From positions 186,001 through 250,000 of the forward strand of contig NZ_JNZY01000002.1 in NCBI RefSeq assembly GCF_000717655.1: DNA of 64,000 nt. The letters are read 5' to 3'. Origin of the DNA: Streptomyces katrae (GTDB taxonomy: Bacteria; Actinomycetota; Actinomycetes; Streptomycetales; Streptomycetaceae). Shown here in pieces: positions 33,263 through 44,245 of this stretch. The position numbers were made by a program, and so were the translations under genes. The stretch's first letter is position 1, and the number at the start of each line of letters is the position of its first letter. Below the pieces are notes generated by a model. It did no database searches, was not told where the DNA came from, and worked only from the letters and a program-made list of their open reading frames with translations.

Positions 33263-33611
33263 AGGAATGGCCAGGGGGTTCGGATACCGATGAGAGCTCG
33301 TCGGAGATGCCGCTCGGGAGCCCCGGTCATCCGCAGCCGGCCCAGCGGAACCACCCTCCCTCCCCCGTGATAGCCCCCGCCGTCGTACGGCCGGGGGCGC
33401 TACGCCATGGCCTTGCCTATGCCTCCCAGGGGCTGCGTGGCGCGCTGGGAGATCTGCCAGAGCCGGCTCTCACGGTTGTTGACGTAGAGCGCCTGGCCGG
33501 CCCGCCTGCTGTCACCTGCGCTTGCCTGACCCGGCCCATGGACGTGCGGGGCGGCCGGTCCCGGCTCCTGCGCGACCCGGCTGTCCGGCAGGACACGCAC
33601 CGGAAACAATT

Positions 33612-33637
33612 CTGCAATCTCTTGCGCAAACTCTTGC
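33612..33637. promoter_or_regulatory. MalR-type repeat upstream of alpha-amylase
   Basis: CTGCAAT is followed by CTCTTGC twice, 12 bp apart (33619 and 33631), with TTGCGCAA as an internal palindrome. Streptomyces amylase promoters are known to carry direct repeats of this type that bind MalR-like repressors. The element is about 65-90 bp upstream of the alpha-amylase ATG. Confidence 0.6.
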
Positions 33638-33701
33638 AGGGCTCCTACCTGGCCCCTACGGTCGCTGCAATCCCCACCTCTTCCGCCAGGAGGCCCCCCG
33701 C

Positions 33702-35408
33702 ATGCCTGCCAGAGCCGTCAGAGCTGCAACTCTTTTCGCCACGACTGCACTCGCCGCCGCCGCCCTCACCGGCCCGGCACCGCAGGCCGTTGCCGCGGCA
33801 CCCGGCGACAAGGACGTCACGGCCGTGCTGTTCGAGTGGCGCTTCGAGTCCGTCGCCAAGGCCTGCACCGATGCGCTCGGGCCCGCCGGGTACGGGTACG
33901 TCCAGGTCTCGCCGCCACAGGAGCACATCCAGGGCTCGCAGTGGTGGACCTCGTACCAGCCCGTCAGCTACAAGATCGCCGGGCGGCTCGGGGACCGGGC
34001 CGCGTTCAAGGCCATGGTCGACACCTGCCACGCCGCCGGGGTGAAGGTCGTCGCCGACTCCGTGATCAACCACATGGCCGCCGGCGACGGTGTGGGGACC
34101 GGCGGATCGTCGTACACGAAGTACGGCTATCCCGGCATCTACTCCGGCTCCGACATGGACGACTGCCGAGCGACCATCTCCAACTACCAGGACCGGGCCA
34201 ACGTCCAGAACTGCGAGCTCGTGCAGCTGGCCGATCTGGACACGGGCGAGGGCTACGTACGCGGGCGGATCGCCGCGTACCTGAACGACCTGCTGTCGCT
34301 GGGCGTCGACGGCTTCCGGATCGACGCCGCCAAGCACATGCCCGCCGCCGACCTGGCCGACATCAAGTCCCGGCTGACCAACCCGGGCGTGTACTGGAAG
34401 CAGGAGGCGATCTACGGGGCCGGTGAGGCCGTCTCGCCCTCCGAGTACCTCGGCAACGGCGACGTACAGGAGTTCCGTTACGCCCGGGATCTCAAGCGGG
34501 TCTTCCAGAACGAGAGCCTCGCCCACCTGAAGAACTTCGGCGAGGCCTGGGGGTACACGGCCGGTTCCCAGTCCGCCGTCTTCGTCGACAACCACGACAC
34601 CGAGCGGGTCGGCGACACCCTCACCTACAAGGACGGCTCCGCCTACACCCTCGCGAGCGTCTTCATGCTGGCCTGGCCGTACGGGTCCCCCGACGTCCAC
34701 TCCGGCTACGAGTGGACCGACAAGGACGCCGGTCCGCCGAACGGCGGCACGGTGAACGCCTGTTACACCGACGGGTGGAAGTGCCAGCACGCCTGGCGGG
34801 AGATCTCCTCCATGGTCGGCTTCCGCAACGCGGCCCGCGGCCAGGCGGTCACCAATTGGTGGGACAACGGCGGTGACCAGATCGCCTTCGGGCGCGGAGC
34901 CAAGGCGTACGTCGCCCTCAACCACGAGGGCGCGGCCCTCACCCGGACCTTCCAGAGCTCGCTCCCGGCCGGCGACTACTGCGACGTGCAGAGCGGCCGC
35001 ACGGTGAACGTGAACTCCGCCGGGCAGTTCACCGCCACCCTCGGGGCCGGTACCGCCCTCGCCCTGCACGTGAACGCCCGTACCTGCAGCGGCGGGACGA
35101 CTCCGCCGTCGGCGGCAGCGGGCGCCTCGTTCGCCGTCAACGCCACCACCGCCCTCGGGCAGAACATCTACGTCACCGGGGACCGCGCCGAGCTCGGCGG
35201 CTGGAACACCGGCAGCGCCCTCAAGCTCGACCCGGCGGCCTACCCCGTCTGGAAGCTCGACGTGTCGCTCCCGGCCGGGACCGCGTTCTCGTACAAGTAC
35301 CTCCGCAAGGACGCCGCCGGGAACGTCACCTGGGAGAGCGGGGCCAACCGCGCCGCCACCGTCCCGGCGAGCGGCAAGGTCGTGCTGAACGACACCTGGC
35401 GCAACTGA
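33702..35408 (+). CDS. secreted alpha-amylase with C-terminal starch-binding domain
   Basis: 568 residues. The signal peptide has an AxA site near residue 32 (AVAAAP). The GH13 catalytic core has Asp in [12 protein letters not shown] near 207, Glu in YGAGEAV near 240 and Asp in VDNHDTER near 298. A CBM20-type starch-binding domain (about residues 465-568) contains [15 protein letters not shown] features ([12 protein letters not shown]) and [17 protein letters not shown]. It would cut starch outside the cell to maltodextrins for MalEFG. AGGAGG sits 8 nt before the ATG. Upstream repeats suggest MalR control. Confidence 0.93.
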   Translation: MPARAVRAATLFATTALAAAALTGPAPQAVAAAPGDKDVTAVLFEWRFESVAKACTDALGPAGYGYVQVSPPQEHIQGSQWWTSYQPVSYKIAGRLGDRAAFKAMVDTCHAAGVKVVADSVINHMAAGDGVGTGGSSYTKYGYPGIYSGSDMDDCRATISNYQDRANVQNCELVQLADLDTGEGYVRGRIAAYLNDLLSLGVDGFRIDAAKHMPAADLADIKSRLTNPGVYWKQEAIYGAGEAVSPSEYLGNGDVQEFRYARDLKRVFQNESLAHLKNFGEAWGYTAGSQSAVFVDNHDTERVGDTLTYKDGSAYTLASVFMLAWPYGSPDVHSGYEWTDKDAGPPNGGTVNACYTDGWKCQHAWREISSMVGFRNAARGQAVTNWWDNGGDQIAFGRGAKAYVALNHEGAALTRTFQSSLPAGDYCDVQSGRTVNVNSAGQFTATLGAGTALALHVNARTCSGGTTPPSAAAGASFAVNATTALGQNIYVTGDRAELGGWNTGSALKLDPAAYPVWKLDVSLPAGTAFSYKYLRKDAAGNVTWESGANRAATVPASGKVVLNDTWRN

Positions 35409-35427
35409 ACCCCTCCCTCCGCAGACC

Positions 35428-35478
35428 AGGGCCGCCCGGCACCCGGAACCTCCCCCGGCCATCCGCCCGGGCGGCCCT
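35428..35478. terminator. hairpin between alpha-amylase and amylopullulanase
   Basis: AGGGCCGCCCGG and its complement, a perfect 12-bp stem with a 27-nt loop. It sits 20 bp after the amylase stop and 33 bp before the next start, so it may limit read-through into the second gene. Confidence 0.6.
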
Positions 35479-35511
35479 CATCCACGTGCCACGTACACAA
35501 GGAGACCCGCC

Positions 35512-38500
35512 TTGATACGCCCCGCCGCAGGAGTGCTCGCCGCCGCCCTGGCCGTGACGCTCCTGCCCGCCCTCCCGGCAGCGGCCGCAGCGCCGCCCGC
35601 CCCGCCCTCGGACGCGAAGCTGGCCGCCGAGCCGGCACGCCACGACCTGACCCGGGAACAGTTCTACTTCGTCCTCCCGGACCGGTTCGCGAACGGTGAT
35701 CCGCGCAACGACACCGGCGGCCTGACCGGCACCCGGCTCGAGACCGGGCTGGACCCGACGGACAAGGGCTTCTACCAAGGCGGCGACCTCAAGGGCCTGA
35801 CCGACCGGCTCGACTACATCAAGGGGCTCGGCACCACCGCCATCTGGATGGCGCCGATCTTCAAGAACCAGCCGGTGCAGGGCAAGGGGGCCGATGTCTC
35901 CGCCGGGTACCACGGGTACTGGATCACCGACTTCACGCAGGTCGACCCGCACTTCGGCACCAACGCCGACCTGGAGCGGCTGATCGACAAGGCGCACGCG
36001 AAGGGGATGAAGGTCTTCTTCGACGTCATCACCAACCACACCGCCGACGTCGTCGACTACCGGGAGCAGTCGTACTCCTACCTGTCGAAGGGGGCCTTCC
36101 CCTACCTGACCAAGGGCGGGGTGCCTTTCGAGGATGCCGACTACGCGGCCGGGAAGAAGAAGTTTCCGCAGGTCGACGCCGAGTCCTTCCCGCGGACCCC
36201 GTTCGTGCCCGATGCGAAGAAGGGCCTGAAGGCCCCCGCCTGGCTCAACGACCCGACGATGTACCACAACCGGGGCGATTCCACCTTCGCCGGGGAATCC
36301 TCCGGCCAGGGTGACTTCTTCGGCCTCGACGACCTGTGGACCGAGCGCCCCGAGGTCGTCACCGGCATGGAGAAGATCTACGAGAAGTGGGTCAAGGACT
36401 TCGCGATCGACGGCTTCCGCATCGACACGGTCAAGCACGTCAACACCGAGTTCTGGACGCAGTGGGCCACCGCCCTCGACAAGTACGCCGCCCAGCGCGG
36501 CCGGAAGAACTTCTTCATGTTCGGCGAGGTCTACTCCGCCGACACCGCCGTCACCTCCCCGTACGTGACGCGCGGGCGCCTCGACGCCACCCTCGACTTC
36601 CCCCTCCAGGACGCGATCCGGGCGTACGCCTCCCAGGGCGCGGCGGCCTCGCGACTGGGCTCCGTACTGGGTGACGACTACCGGTACACCACGGACAAGG
36701 CGAACGCGTACGAGCAGGTCACCTTCCTCGGCAACCACGACATGGGCCGCTTCGGGAGCTTCCTGAAGCAGGACCGGCCGGGGGCGGGAGAGCAGGAGCT
36801 GCTGGACCGGTACCGGCTCGCCAACGAGCTGATGTTCTTCTCCCGGGGCAACCCGGTGGTGTACTCCGGCGACGAGCAGGGCTTCACGGGCGCCGGCGGT
36901 GACAAGGACGCGCGGCAGCCGCTGTTCGCCACGAAGGTCGCCGACTACCTGGACGACGACCAGCTCGGAACGGCGCGCACCCATGCCGGCGATGCCTATG
37001 ATCCGGCCCATCCGCTGTACCGCCAGATCGCCGCACTGTCCCAGCTGACCAAGGCCCACCCCGCTCTGCGGGACGGCGTCCAGACCGAGCGGCTCGCCCG
37101 CGACTCCGTCTACGCGTTCACGCGCACCGACGCGCGCTCCAAGGCCGAGTACGCGGTCGCGGTGAACAACGCCCCCGAGCCGGTCACCATCGACATGCCG
37201 GTCGGCAGCGCGGCGGGTACCGAGTTCAAGGCTCTGTACGGGGGTTCGGGTTCGTCACGGGTCACGCCCGCCGGCATCCGTGTGGTCGTCCCGGCCCTCG
37301 GATCCGTCGTACTGCGTGCAGGCGTGCCCCTCACCAAGCCCGCCACGGCTCCCGGCATCACCCTCAAGGCCCCGGCGGCAGCCACCGGTGCCGTCGAGCT
37401 CTCCGCCGACGTCACCGGCGGCGGCCTGAACCGGGTCGTCTTCGCCGCCCAGACCGGCACCGGGAAGTGGCAGGTCCTCGGCTCCGCCGACCACGCCCCG
37501 TACAAGGTCACCCAGCACATCACGGCCCCGGCCGGCACCCCGCTGCGCTACAAGGCCGTCGTCGTCGACGCCTCCGGCCGTACCGCGAGCGCCCTCGCGG
37601 AGTCCGTCTCCGGCCAGGTACCGCCCGTGGAGCCCCCGACCGCCACCCAGCGCGACTACGCCGTCGTCCACTACAACCGCCCCGACGGCGACTACACCAA
37701 CTGGCGGCTCTATGCCTGGGGCGACCTCGCCGACGGCGAAGCCACCCCCTGGCCCGCCGGCCACGACTTCACCGGCCGCGACGCGTACGGCGCCTTCGCC
37801 TACGTCAGGCTCAAGCCCGGTGCCTCCTCGGTCGGTTACCTCGTCATCGACAAGGACGGCAACAAGGACGTCGCCGCCGACCGCACCCTCGACGTGACGA
37901 AGACCGGCGAGGTCTGGCTCGAGCAGGGCAAGGAAGCCGCCCGCACCGACCGCCCCGCCTACCCGCCGCAGGACCAGACCAAGGCCGTCCTCCACTACCA
38001 GCGCGCCGACGGCGCCTACGACGGCTGGGGCCTGCACGTCTGGACCGGCGCCGCCACCCCCACCGACTGGTCCAAGCCGCTGGCGCCCGCCCGCACCGAC
38101 TCCTACGGCGCGGTGTACGAGGTCCCGCTCGCGGCCGGGGCGACCAGCCTCAGCTACATCCTCCACAAGGGCGACGAGAAGGACCTCCCCTCCGACCAGT
38201 CCCTGGACCTGAAGGCCACCGGCCACGAGGTCTGGATGCTGGGCGGCCGGGCCCCGTACCTCCTCCCGCAGCCCGCCGGCTCCTCCGCCGCCCTGGACCT
38301 CACCAAGGCCCAGGCCGTCTGGATCGACCGCGACACCCTCGCCTGGAACGCCCCCGCGGCCGCCGCCTCCGTCCAGCTCCTCGCCTCCCGTGGAGGCACG
38401 ATCACCGCGGAGAACGGCATCCTGCACGCGGACGGCGCGCAGTGGCTGCGCCTGGCCGCGGCCGAGCTCACCGCTGCCCAGAAGAAGAAGTTCCCGCACC

Positions 38501-40854
38501 TTTCGTCGTACCAGGCGTTCACCGTCGACCCCCGCGACCGGGACCGCGTCCGGGAGGCCCTGCGCGGCCAGCTCGTTGCGAGCGCCCGCGCCGCGAACGG
38601 CGCCGTCCTGGCCGCGACCGGCGTGCAGCTCGCCGGCGTACTCGACGACCTGTACGCGAACACGGCCGCGCTCGGCCCCGTCTTCAAGGACGGCCGCCCC
38701 ACGCTCTCCGTCTGGGCCCCCACCGCCCAGCAGGTCGCCCTCGAGCTCGACGGCCGCACCATCGCCATGCACCGCGACGACACCACCGGCGTCTGGTCGG
38801 TGCGCGGCGAGCGCGGCTGGACCGGCAAGCCGTACCGCTACGCCGTGACCGTGTGGGCCCCGAGCACCCGCCAGGTGGTCCGCAACCTGGTCACCGACCC
38901 GTACTCCACCGCCCTGACCACCGATTCCGTGTACAGCCTGGCCGTCGACCTGGCCGACCCGAAGCTGGCCCCGCCCGGCTGGGGCGCACTGCGCAAGCCC
39001 GCGCCCGTCCCCTTCGCCTCGGCCCAGATCCAGGAGCTCCACATCCGCGACTTCTCGGTCGCGGACCGTACGAGCACGCACCCCGGCCAGTACCTGGCCT
39101 TCACCGACACCGGTTCGGCGGGCATGCAGCACCTGCGCTCCCTGGCCGCGTCCGGCACCTCGTACGTCCACCTTCTGCCCGCCTTCGACATCGGGACCAT
39201 CCCGGAGAAGGCCTCCGACCGCACCGAACCCGCCTGCGACCTGAAGGTGTACGCGCCGGACTCGCCGGAGCAGCAGGCCTGCGTGGCCGCCGCGGCCGCG
39301 AAGGACGCGTACAACTGGGGCTACGACCCGCTGCACTACACCGTGCCGGAGGGCTCGTACGCGAGTGACCCCCACGGCACGGCCCGGACGGTCGAGTTCC
39401 GCAGGATGGTCCAGTCGCTGAACGGGGCCGGCCTGCGCACGGTGATGGACGTGGTCTACAACCACACCGTGGCGTCAGGCCAGTCCGACAAGTCGGTGCT
39501 GGACCGCATCGTGCCGGGGTACTACCAGCGGCTGCTGGCGGACGGCTCGGTCGCCAACTCCACCTGCTGCGCCAACACGGCCCCCGAGAACGCCATGATG
39601 GGCCGCCTCGTCGTGGACTCCATCGTCACCTGGGCCAAGGAGTACAAGGTCGACGGCTTCCGCTTCGACCTGATGGGCCACCACCCGAAGGCGAACATCC
39701 TGGCCGTCCGCCAGGCCCTCGACGCGCTCACGCCCGCCAAGGACGGCGTCGACGGAAAGAAGATCATCCTCTACGGGGAGGGCTGGAACTTCGGCGAGGT
39801 CGCGGACGACGCCCGCTTCGTCCAGGCCACGCAGAAGAACATGGCCGGCACCGGCATCGCCACCTTCTCGGACCGTTCGCGCGATGCGGTCCGCGGCGGC
39901 GGCCCCTTCGACGAGGACCCGCGCGTCCAGGGCTTCGCCTCCGGCCTGTTCACGGCCCCGAACGCCTCACCCGCGAACGGCACCGCGGACCAGCAGCGGG
40001 CCCGGCTCCTGCACGCCCAGGACCTGATCAAGGTCGGGCTGTCCGGCAACCTCGCCTCGTACGCCTTCACGGACACCACGGGCCGGCGCACCAAGGGCTC
40101 CGAGGTGGACTACAACGGCTCCCCGGCCGGCTACGCGGCGGCCCCGGGCGACGCCCTCGCCTACGCGGACGCCCACGACAACGAGACCCTGGCCGACGCC
40201 CTGACGTACAAGCTCCCGGACGGCACTTCCACCGCCGACCAGGCCCGCATGCAGGTCCTGGCGATGGCCGTCGGCACCCTCTCGCAGGGCCCGTCGCTGT
40301 CCCAGGCGGGCACGGACCTGCTCCGTTCGAAGTCCCTGGACCGCAACTCGTACGACAGCGGCGACTGGTTCAACGCCGTCCACTGGGACTGCCGCGAAGG
40401 CAACGGCTTCGGCCGCGGGCTGCCGCCGGCCGCCGACAACGGTTCCAAGTGGCCGTACGCGAAGCCCCTGCTGGCAGGTCGTTCCACACCCGCCTGCGCC
40501 GACATCACCGGAGCCTCGGCGGCCTACCGCGACCTGCTGCGGATCCGTACGACGGAACCGGCGTTCGCCCTCACCACACCCGAGGCGGTCCAGGCCGCGC
40601 TGGCGTTCCCGCTCTCCGGCAAGGACGAGACCCCGGGGGTGATCACCATGACCCTCGGCGACCTGGTGGTGGTCTTCAACGCCACGCCCACCGCTCAGGC
40701 CCAGCGCATTCCGGCCCTCGCGGGCACCGCCTACGCCCTGCACCCGGTCCAGGCGGCCGGATCCGACCCCGCGGTCAAGCAGGCGGCGTACGACGCACGG
40801 ACAGGAGAGTTCACGACCCCGCCCCGCACCGTGTCGGTCTTCACACGACGGTGA
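35512..40854 (+). CDS. pulA: secreted bifunctional alpha-amylase/pullulanase
   Basis: 1780 residues from a TTG start with AAGGAG upstream. Order: signal peptide (1-27); GH13 amylase domain (about 40-600) with Asp in [11 protein letters not shown] near 303, Glu in FGEVYS near 338 and Asp in LGNHDMGR near 408; a beta-rich linker; two CBM41-type starch-binding domains ([16 protein letters not shown] near 716, [16 protein letters not shown] near 824); a CBM48-like domain ([14 protein letters not shown] near 1065); and a GH13 pullulanase domain with YNWGYDP near 1266, Asp in [11 protein letters not shown] near 1384, Glu in YGEGWNFGE near 1421 and Asp in DAHDNETL near 1553. It should cut both alpha-1,4 and alpha-1,6 bonds of amylopectin. 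It resembles the S. coelicolor enzyme of similar length. Confidence 0.93.
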   Translation: MIRPAAGVLAAALAVTLLPALPAAAAAPPAPPSDAKLAAEPARHDLTREQFYFVLPDRFANGDPRNDTGGLTGTRLETGLDPTDKGFYQGGDLKGLTDRLDYIKGLGTTAIWMAPIFKNQPVQGKGADVSAGYHGYWITDFTQVDPHFGTNADLERLIDKAHAKGMKVFFDVITNHTADVVDYREQSYSYLSKGAFPYLTKGGVPFEDADYAAGKKKFPQVDAESFPRTPFVPDAKKGLKAPAWLNDPTMYHNRGDSTFAGESSGQGDFFGLDDLWTERPEVVTGMEKIYEKWVKDFAIDGFRIDTVKHVNTEFWTQWATALDKYAAQRGRKNFFMFGEVYSADTAVTSPYVTRGRLDATLDFPLQDAIRAYASQGAAASRLGSVLGDDYRYTTDKANAYEQVTFLGNHDMGRFGSFLKQDRPGAGEQELLDRYRLANELMFFSRGNPVVYSGDEQGFTGAGGDKDARQPLFATKVADYLDDDQLGTARTHAGDAYDPAHPLYRQIAALSQLTKAHPALRDGVQTERLARDSVYAFTRTDARSKAEYAVAVNNAPEPVTIDMPVGSAAGTEFKALYGGSGSSRVTPAGIRVVVPALGSVVLRAGVPLTKPATAPGITLKAPAAATGAVELSADVTGGGLNRVVFAAQTGTGKWQVLGSADHAPYKVTQHITAPAGTPLRYKAVVVDASGRTASALAESVSGQVPPVEPPTATQRDYAVVHYNRPDGDYTNWRLYAWGDLADGEATPWPAGHDFTGRDAYGAFAYVRLKPGASSVGYLVIDKDGNKDVAADRTLDVTKTGEVWLEQGKEAARTDRPAYPPQDQTKAVLHYQRADGAYDGWGLHVWTGAATPTDWSKPLAPARTDSYGAVYEVPLAAGATSLSYILHKGDEKDLPSDQSLDLKATGHEVWMLGGRAPYLLPQPAGSSAALDLTKAQAVWIDRDTLAWNAPAAAASVQLLASRGGTITAENGILHADGAQWLRLAAAELTAAQKKKFPHLSSYQAFTVDPRDRDRVREALRGQLVASARAANGAVLAATGVQLAGVLDDLYANTAALGPVFKDGRPTLSVWAPTAQQVALELDGRTIAMHRDDTTGVWSVRGERGWTGKPYRYAVTVWAPSTRQVVRNLVTDPYSTALTTDSVYSLAVDLADPKLAPPGWGALRKPAPVPFASAQIQELHIRDFSVADRTSTHPGQYLAFTDTGSAGMQHLRSLAASGTSYVHLLPAFDIGTIPEKASDRTEPACDLKVYAPDSPEQQACVAAAAAKDAYNWGYDPLHYTVPEGSYASDPHGTARTVEFRRMVQSLNGAGLRTVMDVVYNHTVASGQSDKSVLDRIVPGYYQRLLADGSVANSTCCANTAPENAMMGRLVVDSIVTWAKEYKVDGFRFDLMGHHPKANILAVRQALDALTPAKDGVDGKKIILYGEGWNFGEVADDARFVQATQKNMAGTGIATFSDRSRDAVRGGGPFDEDPRVQGFASGLFTAPNASPANGTADQQRARLLHAQDLIKVGLSGNLASYAFTDTTGRRTKGSEVDYNGSPAGYAAAPGDALAYADAHDNETLADALTYKLPDGTSTADQARMQVLAMAVGTLSQGPSLSQAGTDLLRSKSLDRNSYDSGDWFNAVHWDCREGNGFGRGLPPAADNGSKWPYAKPLLAGRSTPACADITGASAAYRDLLRIRTTEPAFALTTPEAVQAALAFPLSGKDETPGVITMTLGDLVVVFNATPTAQAQRIPALAGTAYALHPVQAAGSDPAVKQAAYDARTGEFTTPPRTVSVFTRR

Positions 40855-41377
40855 GCTGATCGAGCCGCTTCTCGAGCAGGATCACCCCGTACACCCGGCC
40901 GTCCTTGCCCTCCTTGTGGGGGTACTCCCCGACCACCCGGTAGCCCGCACCCCGGTAGTACGCGAGCAGCCGGGGGTTGGTGGAGACGCAGTCCAGCCGC
41001 GCCCGCGGCAACCCCGACCCGGCGATCCGGCGCTCGGCATGTTCGAGCAGCCGGCGCCCGGCGCCCGCGGGCGCGGTTTCGCGATCCACCATCAGCCGGT
41101 GCACGTAGCCGGCGACCGGCGGCTGCACGCCCCAGGCCTCCTCGTCGGACCACCACAGCTCGTACGCGCCGATGATCCGTCCGTCGCTGTCCCCGGCGAG
41201 CCACACCTCGCCCCCGCGCATCTTCGCCAGGAAGTGCGCGGCGTCCTTGTCCCCGGGCTTCCACTGGTCGATCCCGTGCTTGCGCATCCATCGGGCGGCC
41301 TGGTCGTACAGGGCCACCAGCGTGGCGGCGTCCTTCTCCACGGCGCGCCGGAACAAGATCCCGTCATCAATGATCAC
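40841..41377 (-). CDS. GNAT family N-acetyltransferase
   Basis: 178 residues. The acetyl-CoA binding region is VHRLMVDRETAPAGAGRRLLEHAE (about residues 92-115), and SGLPRARLDCVSTNPRLLAYYRGAGYRVV is the usual C-terminal half of the fold. The substrate is unknown. It starts with a GTG and overlaps the 3' end of the amylopullulanase by 14 bp, tail to tail. I see no operon partner. Confidence 0.82.
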   Translation of the reverse strand: MIIDDGILFRRAVEKDAATLVALYDQAARWMRKHGIDQWKPGDKDAAHFLAKMRGGEVWLAGDSDGRIIGAYELWWSDEEAWGVQPPVAGYVHRLMVDRETAPAGAGRRLLEHAERRIAGSGLPRARLDCVSTNPRLLAYYRGAGYRVVGEYPHKEGKDGRVYGVILLEKRLDQLTVV

Positions 41378-41427
41378 GCGGGTATTATCACGCGGATGAT
41401 CACCGGGGGCCGGTCACCGGGGGCCCG

Positions 41428-42150
41428 TCAGCGGGGGCCGGGCACCCCGGCCTCCACCGTTGCGGGGACGAGCCCCACGAGCCGCCCGACCAGCTCGCCG
41501 AACGGCCCGTCGGACGGTTCGTCGGCGAGGATCCGCCCGAGGATCCCGGCCATCTCCGTGTCGTACGCGGCACTTACGGCGGCCAGCGCGGCGAAGTCGT
41601 GCACGAGCTGCAGCTCCAGCTCGGCCCGCGGGATCTTCCGCCCCTCCAGCCAGATCAGTGCGGTGGACTCCGCGAGCGACACCCATGACCGCACCACGAG
41701 CTCCAGGCGCGCGGGCGGCTTCTCGATTCCGATGTGCGTGACGATCTGCTCGTACGCGGCCTGGCGGACCTCGTCGATCATCGCGTTGGTCCGGTTGCTC
41801 CCGACCGCCGGGCCGCCGCGCATCAGCGCCGAGAACCCGGGCCCGTGGTCGTCGACGAACGCGAAGAACCGGCCCATGACACGCAGCAGCCGTGCCCCGA
41901 GCGGACCCTCCTGCGGCTCCACGAACCGCTGCGCGAGCTCATCGGCGGCCCGCCGCAGCGCGGCCTCGTACAGGCTCAACTTGCCCGGAAAATAGTGGTA
42001 GACGAGCGGCCGGGATATCCCCGCGGCCGCCGCGATCTCGTCGATCGACACGTCGTCGGGCGACCGGTGGCTGAACAGCTCCAGGGCCACCCCGATCAGC
42101 TGCTGCCGCCGCTCCTCGACACCCATCCTGCGCCGCGTCCCGGTAGTCAT
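41428..42150 (-). CDS. TetR family transcriptional regulator
   Basis: 240 residues. The TetR helix-turn-helix (VSIDEIAAAAGISRPLVYHYFPGK, about residues 34-57) is typical, with a ligand-binding helical C-terminus. It starts 30 bp downstream of the ferredoxin-type reductase gene in the same direction, so it probably autoregulates the reductase/diiron unit. The effector is unknown. Confidence 0.88.
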   Translation of the reverse strand: MTTGTRRRMGVEERRQQLIGVALELFSHRSPDDVSIDEIAAAAGISRPLVYHYFPGKLSLYEAALRRAADELAQRFVEPQEGPLGARLLRVMGRFFAFVDDHGPGFSALMRGGPAVGSNRTNAMIDEVRQAAYEQIVTHIGIEKPPARLELVVRSWVSLAESTALIWLEGRKIPRAELELQLVHDFAALAAVSAAYDTEMAGILGRILADEPSDGPFGELVGRLVGLVPATVEAGVPGPR

Positions 42151-42180
42151 GCGGACACCCTACTGGGCCCGCAGCAGGGC

Positions 42181-43230
42181 TCAGAGATCCAGGACCAGGC
42201 GGTCGTCCTTGGCGCGGGAGACGCAGAGGAGCATCGAGTCCTCGCGTTCCCGGTCCGTGAGGAGGGTGTCGCGGTGGTCGACCTCGCCTGCCAGGACGCG
42301 GTGTTGGCAGGTGCCGCAGAAGCCCTGTTCGCAGGAGTACGGGGTGGTGGGGAGTTCCCGGCGGACCGCGGTCAGGGTGGACTCGTCCGCCGCCACCTCG
42401 ATCGTGCGGCCCGAGCGGTGGAGTTCGACCGTGAAGGGGTGGGAGGCCCCCGTCGTGGCGGTGGTTGCCGTGAAGCGTTCCACTTGGACCGGGGCGGCGG
42501 GCGCGGCTGCCGCTTCGACCGCCTTCATCAAGGGGTCCGGGCCGCAGCAGTAGATCAGGGTGCCGGGGGCCGTTGCGGTGAGCGGTGTGAGGTCGGGGTG
42601 GCCCGCCTCGTCCTGCGGGGTGATCGTGACCCGGGGGCCGTACGCGTCCAGTTCGGCGATGAACGGCATGGAGGAGCGCGAGCGGCCGCCGTAGATCAGG
42701 GTCCAGTCCGCGCCCGCCGCCTCGGCCGCGCGCAGCATCGGGAGGATGGGCGTGATGCCGATTCCGCCCGCGATGAAGACGTACGAGGAAGACGGCTCCA
42801 GTGCGAAGCGGTTGCGGGGCGGGCGTACGGCCAGCTCCGCGCCCTCCACCAGCTGGGCGTGCGCCTCGCGGGAGCCGCCGCGGCCGTCCTCGATCAGGCG
42901 GATCGCGATCGTGTAGCGGCCCGCGTCCGCCGGGTCACCGCAGAGGCTGTACTGGCGGACCAGGCCCGAGGGGAGCCGTACGTCCACGTGCGCTCCCGGC
43001 GTCCACGGCGGGAACTCCGGGGATTCGAGGGTCAGGGCCATGACCCCGTCGGCCGGCTCCGTACGGGACACGATCAGGGCGGGCAGCCAACGCCGCGGGG
43101 AGTGGCCCGAGACCGGGGTCTCCAGCGCCGGGAGGGGCCACAGCGGGGAGCGGGCGATGCGCCCCCGCAGGGCGCGGCGGGTCAGCAGGGCCGCGCCCGC
43201 CAGCGCCGCCGCCTTCAGAGCGCGGCTCAT
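42181..43230 (-). CDS. ferredoxin-type reductase with FAD, NAD(P) and 2Fe-2S domains
   Basis: 349 residues. A short hydrophobic N-terminus (ALKAAALAGAALLTRRALR) is followed by an FAD domain (VRQYSLCGDP near 110), a nucleotide-binding domain (IAGGIGITPILPML near 155) and a plant-type 2Fe-2S cluster domain with CEQGFCGTC near 300 and a final cysteine in SMLLCVSR. It resembles phthalate-dioxygenase-type reductases that pass electrons to an oxygenase. The ATG overlaps the stop of the upstream metal-dependent hydrolase gene (ATGA), so it probably supplies that protein. Confidence 0.88.
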   Translation of the reverse strand: MSRALKAAALAGAALLTRRALRGRIARSPLWPLPALETPVSGHSPRRWLPALIVSRTEPADGVMALTLESPEFPPWTPGAHVDVRLPSGLVRQYSLCGDPADAGRYTIAIRLIEDGRGGSREAHAQLVEGAELAVRPPRNRFALEPSSSYVFIAGGIGITPILPMLRAAEAAGADWTLIYGGRSRSSMPFIAELDAYGPRVTITPQDEAGHPDLTPLTATAPGTLIYCCGPDPLMKAVEAAAAPAAPVQVERFTATTATTGASHPFTVELHRSGRTIEVAADESTLTAVRRELPTTPYSCEQGFCGTCQHRVLAGEVDHRDTLLTDREREDSMLLCVSRAKDDRLVLDL

Positions 43231-44123
43231 GCGGTGGCACCGCCGTTCGCGCCGGGCGAGGAGGCCAGGTAGGCCACGGCCTGGGCCGTCGAGCCCTCCT
43301 GGGAGGGGTGGTACGTACGGGAGAGGTACGTCGGGATCGACTTGAGCATGGCTCCCGCAGAAGGGAGCGTGCCCTGCCGGCCCGCGCGGAAGAACTGGCC
43401 GAGCGAGGCCTTGGCGCCGGGCAGCTCCGGGTCGTTCTCCATGAAGAAGCGGGCGCCCCGCTGCCACAGGAAGACGAGGGCCGTGAACGCGGTGGCCCAG
43501 GTCCGGGCCCGCCGGCGGTAGCCGCCGTCCACGTGCATGAAGAGGTCGAAGGCCACCGAGCGGTGCTCCACCTCCTCCGCGCCGTGCCAGCGCAGCAGGT
43601 CCAGCATCATCGGGTCCGCCCCCCGACGGTCCAGTTCGTCCGCGTTGAGCACCCAGTTCCCGAGGAACGCCGTGTAGTGCTCGATCGCCGCGATCATCGC
43701 GACCCGCTCCATGAGCCACCAGTGCCGGGCCTTGCCCGGGGGCAGCGTCCGGTCGCCCAGCAGCTTCTCGAAGAGCCAGTCCACCTGCGCCGTGTACGGG
43801 GTCGGGTCCAGGCCGAGCCGCTTCAGGTGGGGGAGCACGTCGTCGTGCGCGGCGGCGTGCATGGCCTCCTGCCCGATGAACCCGATGACGTCCGCGCGCA
43901 GTTGCTCGTCCTTGATGTACGGGAGCACCTGCTTGTAGACGTGTACGAACCAGCGCTCGCCCGCGGGCAGCAGCAGGTGCAGCACGTTGATGGTGTGCGT
44001 GGCGAACGGGTCGCCGGGCAGCCAGTGGAGCGGGGTGTCCTCCCAGCCGAAGGACACGTTCCGCGCCTTGAGGTCCATGTGTTCCGACGCCACGGGGACG
44101 GGCGCGAGCGGCGTATTAGACAT
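43227..44123 (-). CDS. PF10118-type 'metal-dependent hydrolase', probable diiron protein
   Basis: 298 residues. Two motifs fit a helical diiron centre: GQEAMHAAAHDD near residue 88 and HGAEEVEHRSVAF near residue 182. The family is named a metal-dependent hydrolase, but the pattern E-x2-H looks like a ferritin-like oxygenase or desaturase. Its coupling to a FAD/2Fe-2S reductase (overlapping ATGA) supports a redox role. Trp-rich segments (WLPGDPF, FGWEDTP) are at the N-terminus. It is the first gene of a three-gene unit with the reductase and TetR. Confidence 0.78.
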   Translation of the reverse strand: MSNTPLAPVPVASEHMDLKARNVSFGWEDTPLHWLPGDPFATHTINVLHLLLPAGERWFVHVYKQVLPYIKDEQLRADVIGFIGQEAMHAAAHDDVLPHLKRLGLDPTPYTAQVDWLFEKLLGDRTLPPGKARHWWLMERVAMIAAIEHYTAFLGNWVLNADELDRRGADPMMLDLLRWHGAEEVEHRSVAFDLFMHVDGGYRRRARTWATAFTALVFLWQRGARFFMENDPELPGAKASLGQFFRAGRQGTLPSAGAMLKSIPTYLSRTYHPSQEGSTAQAVAYLASSPGANGGATA

Positions 44124-44185
44124 GGCGTCAATGTACTGAGGGGTAGGACAGAGGAAAACCCCTCTGCGCCCACCACTTCACGCAA

Positions 44186-44221
44186 GAGTCCCCCGGGGCG
44201 CGCACCGCGCCCGGGGGACTC
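44186..44221. terminator. terminator after minus-strand lipoprotein gene
   Basis: Arms of 16-17 bp (GAGTCCCCCGGGGCGCG and its complement) with one bulged G and a 3-nt loop. It is located 25 bp past the lipoprotein stop and upstream of the diiron gene. Confidence 0.8.
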
Positions 44222-44245
44222 AGGTCTGCCGTCCGGCTCGTCCGG

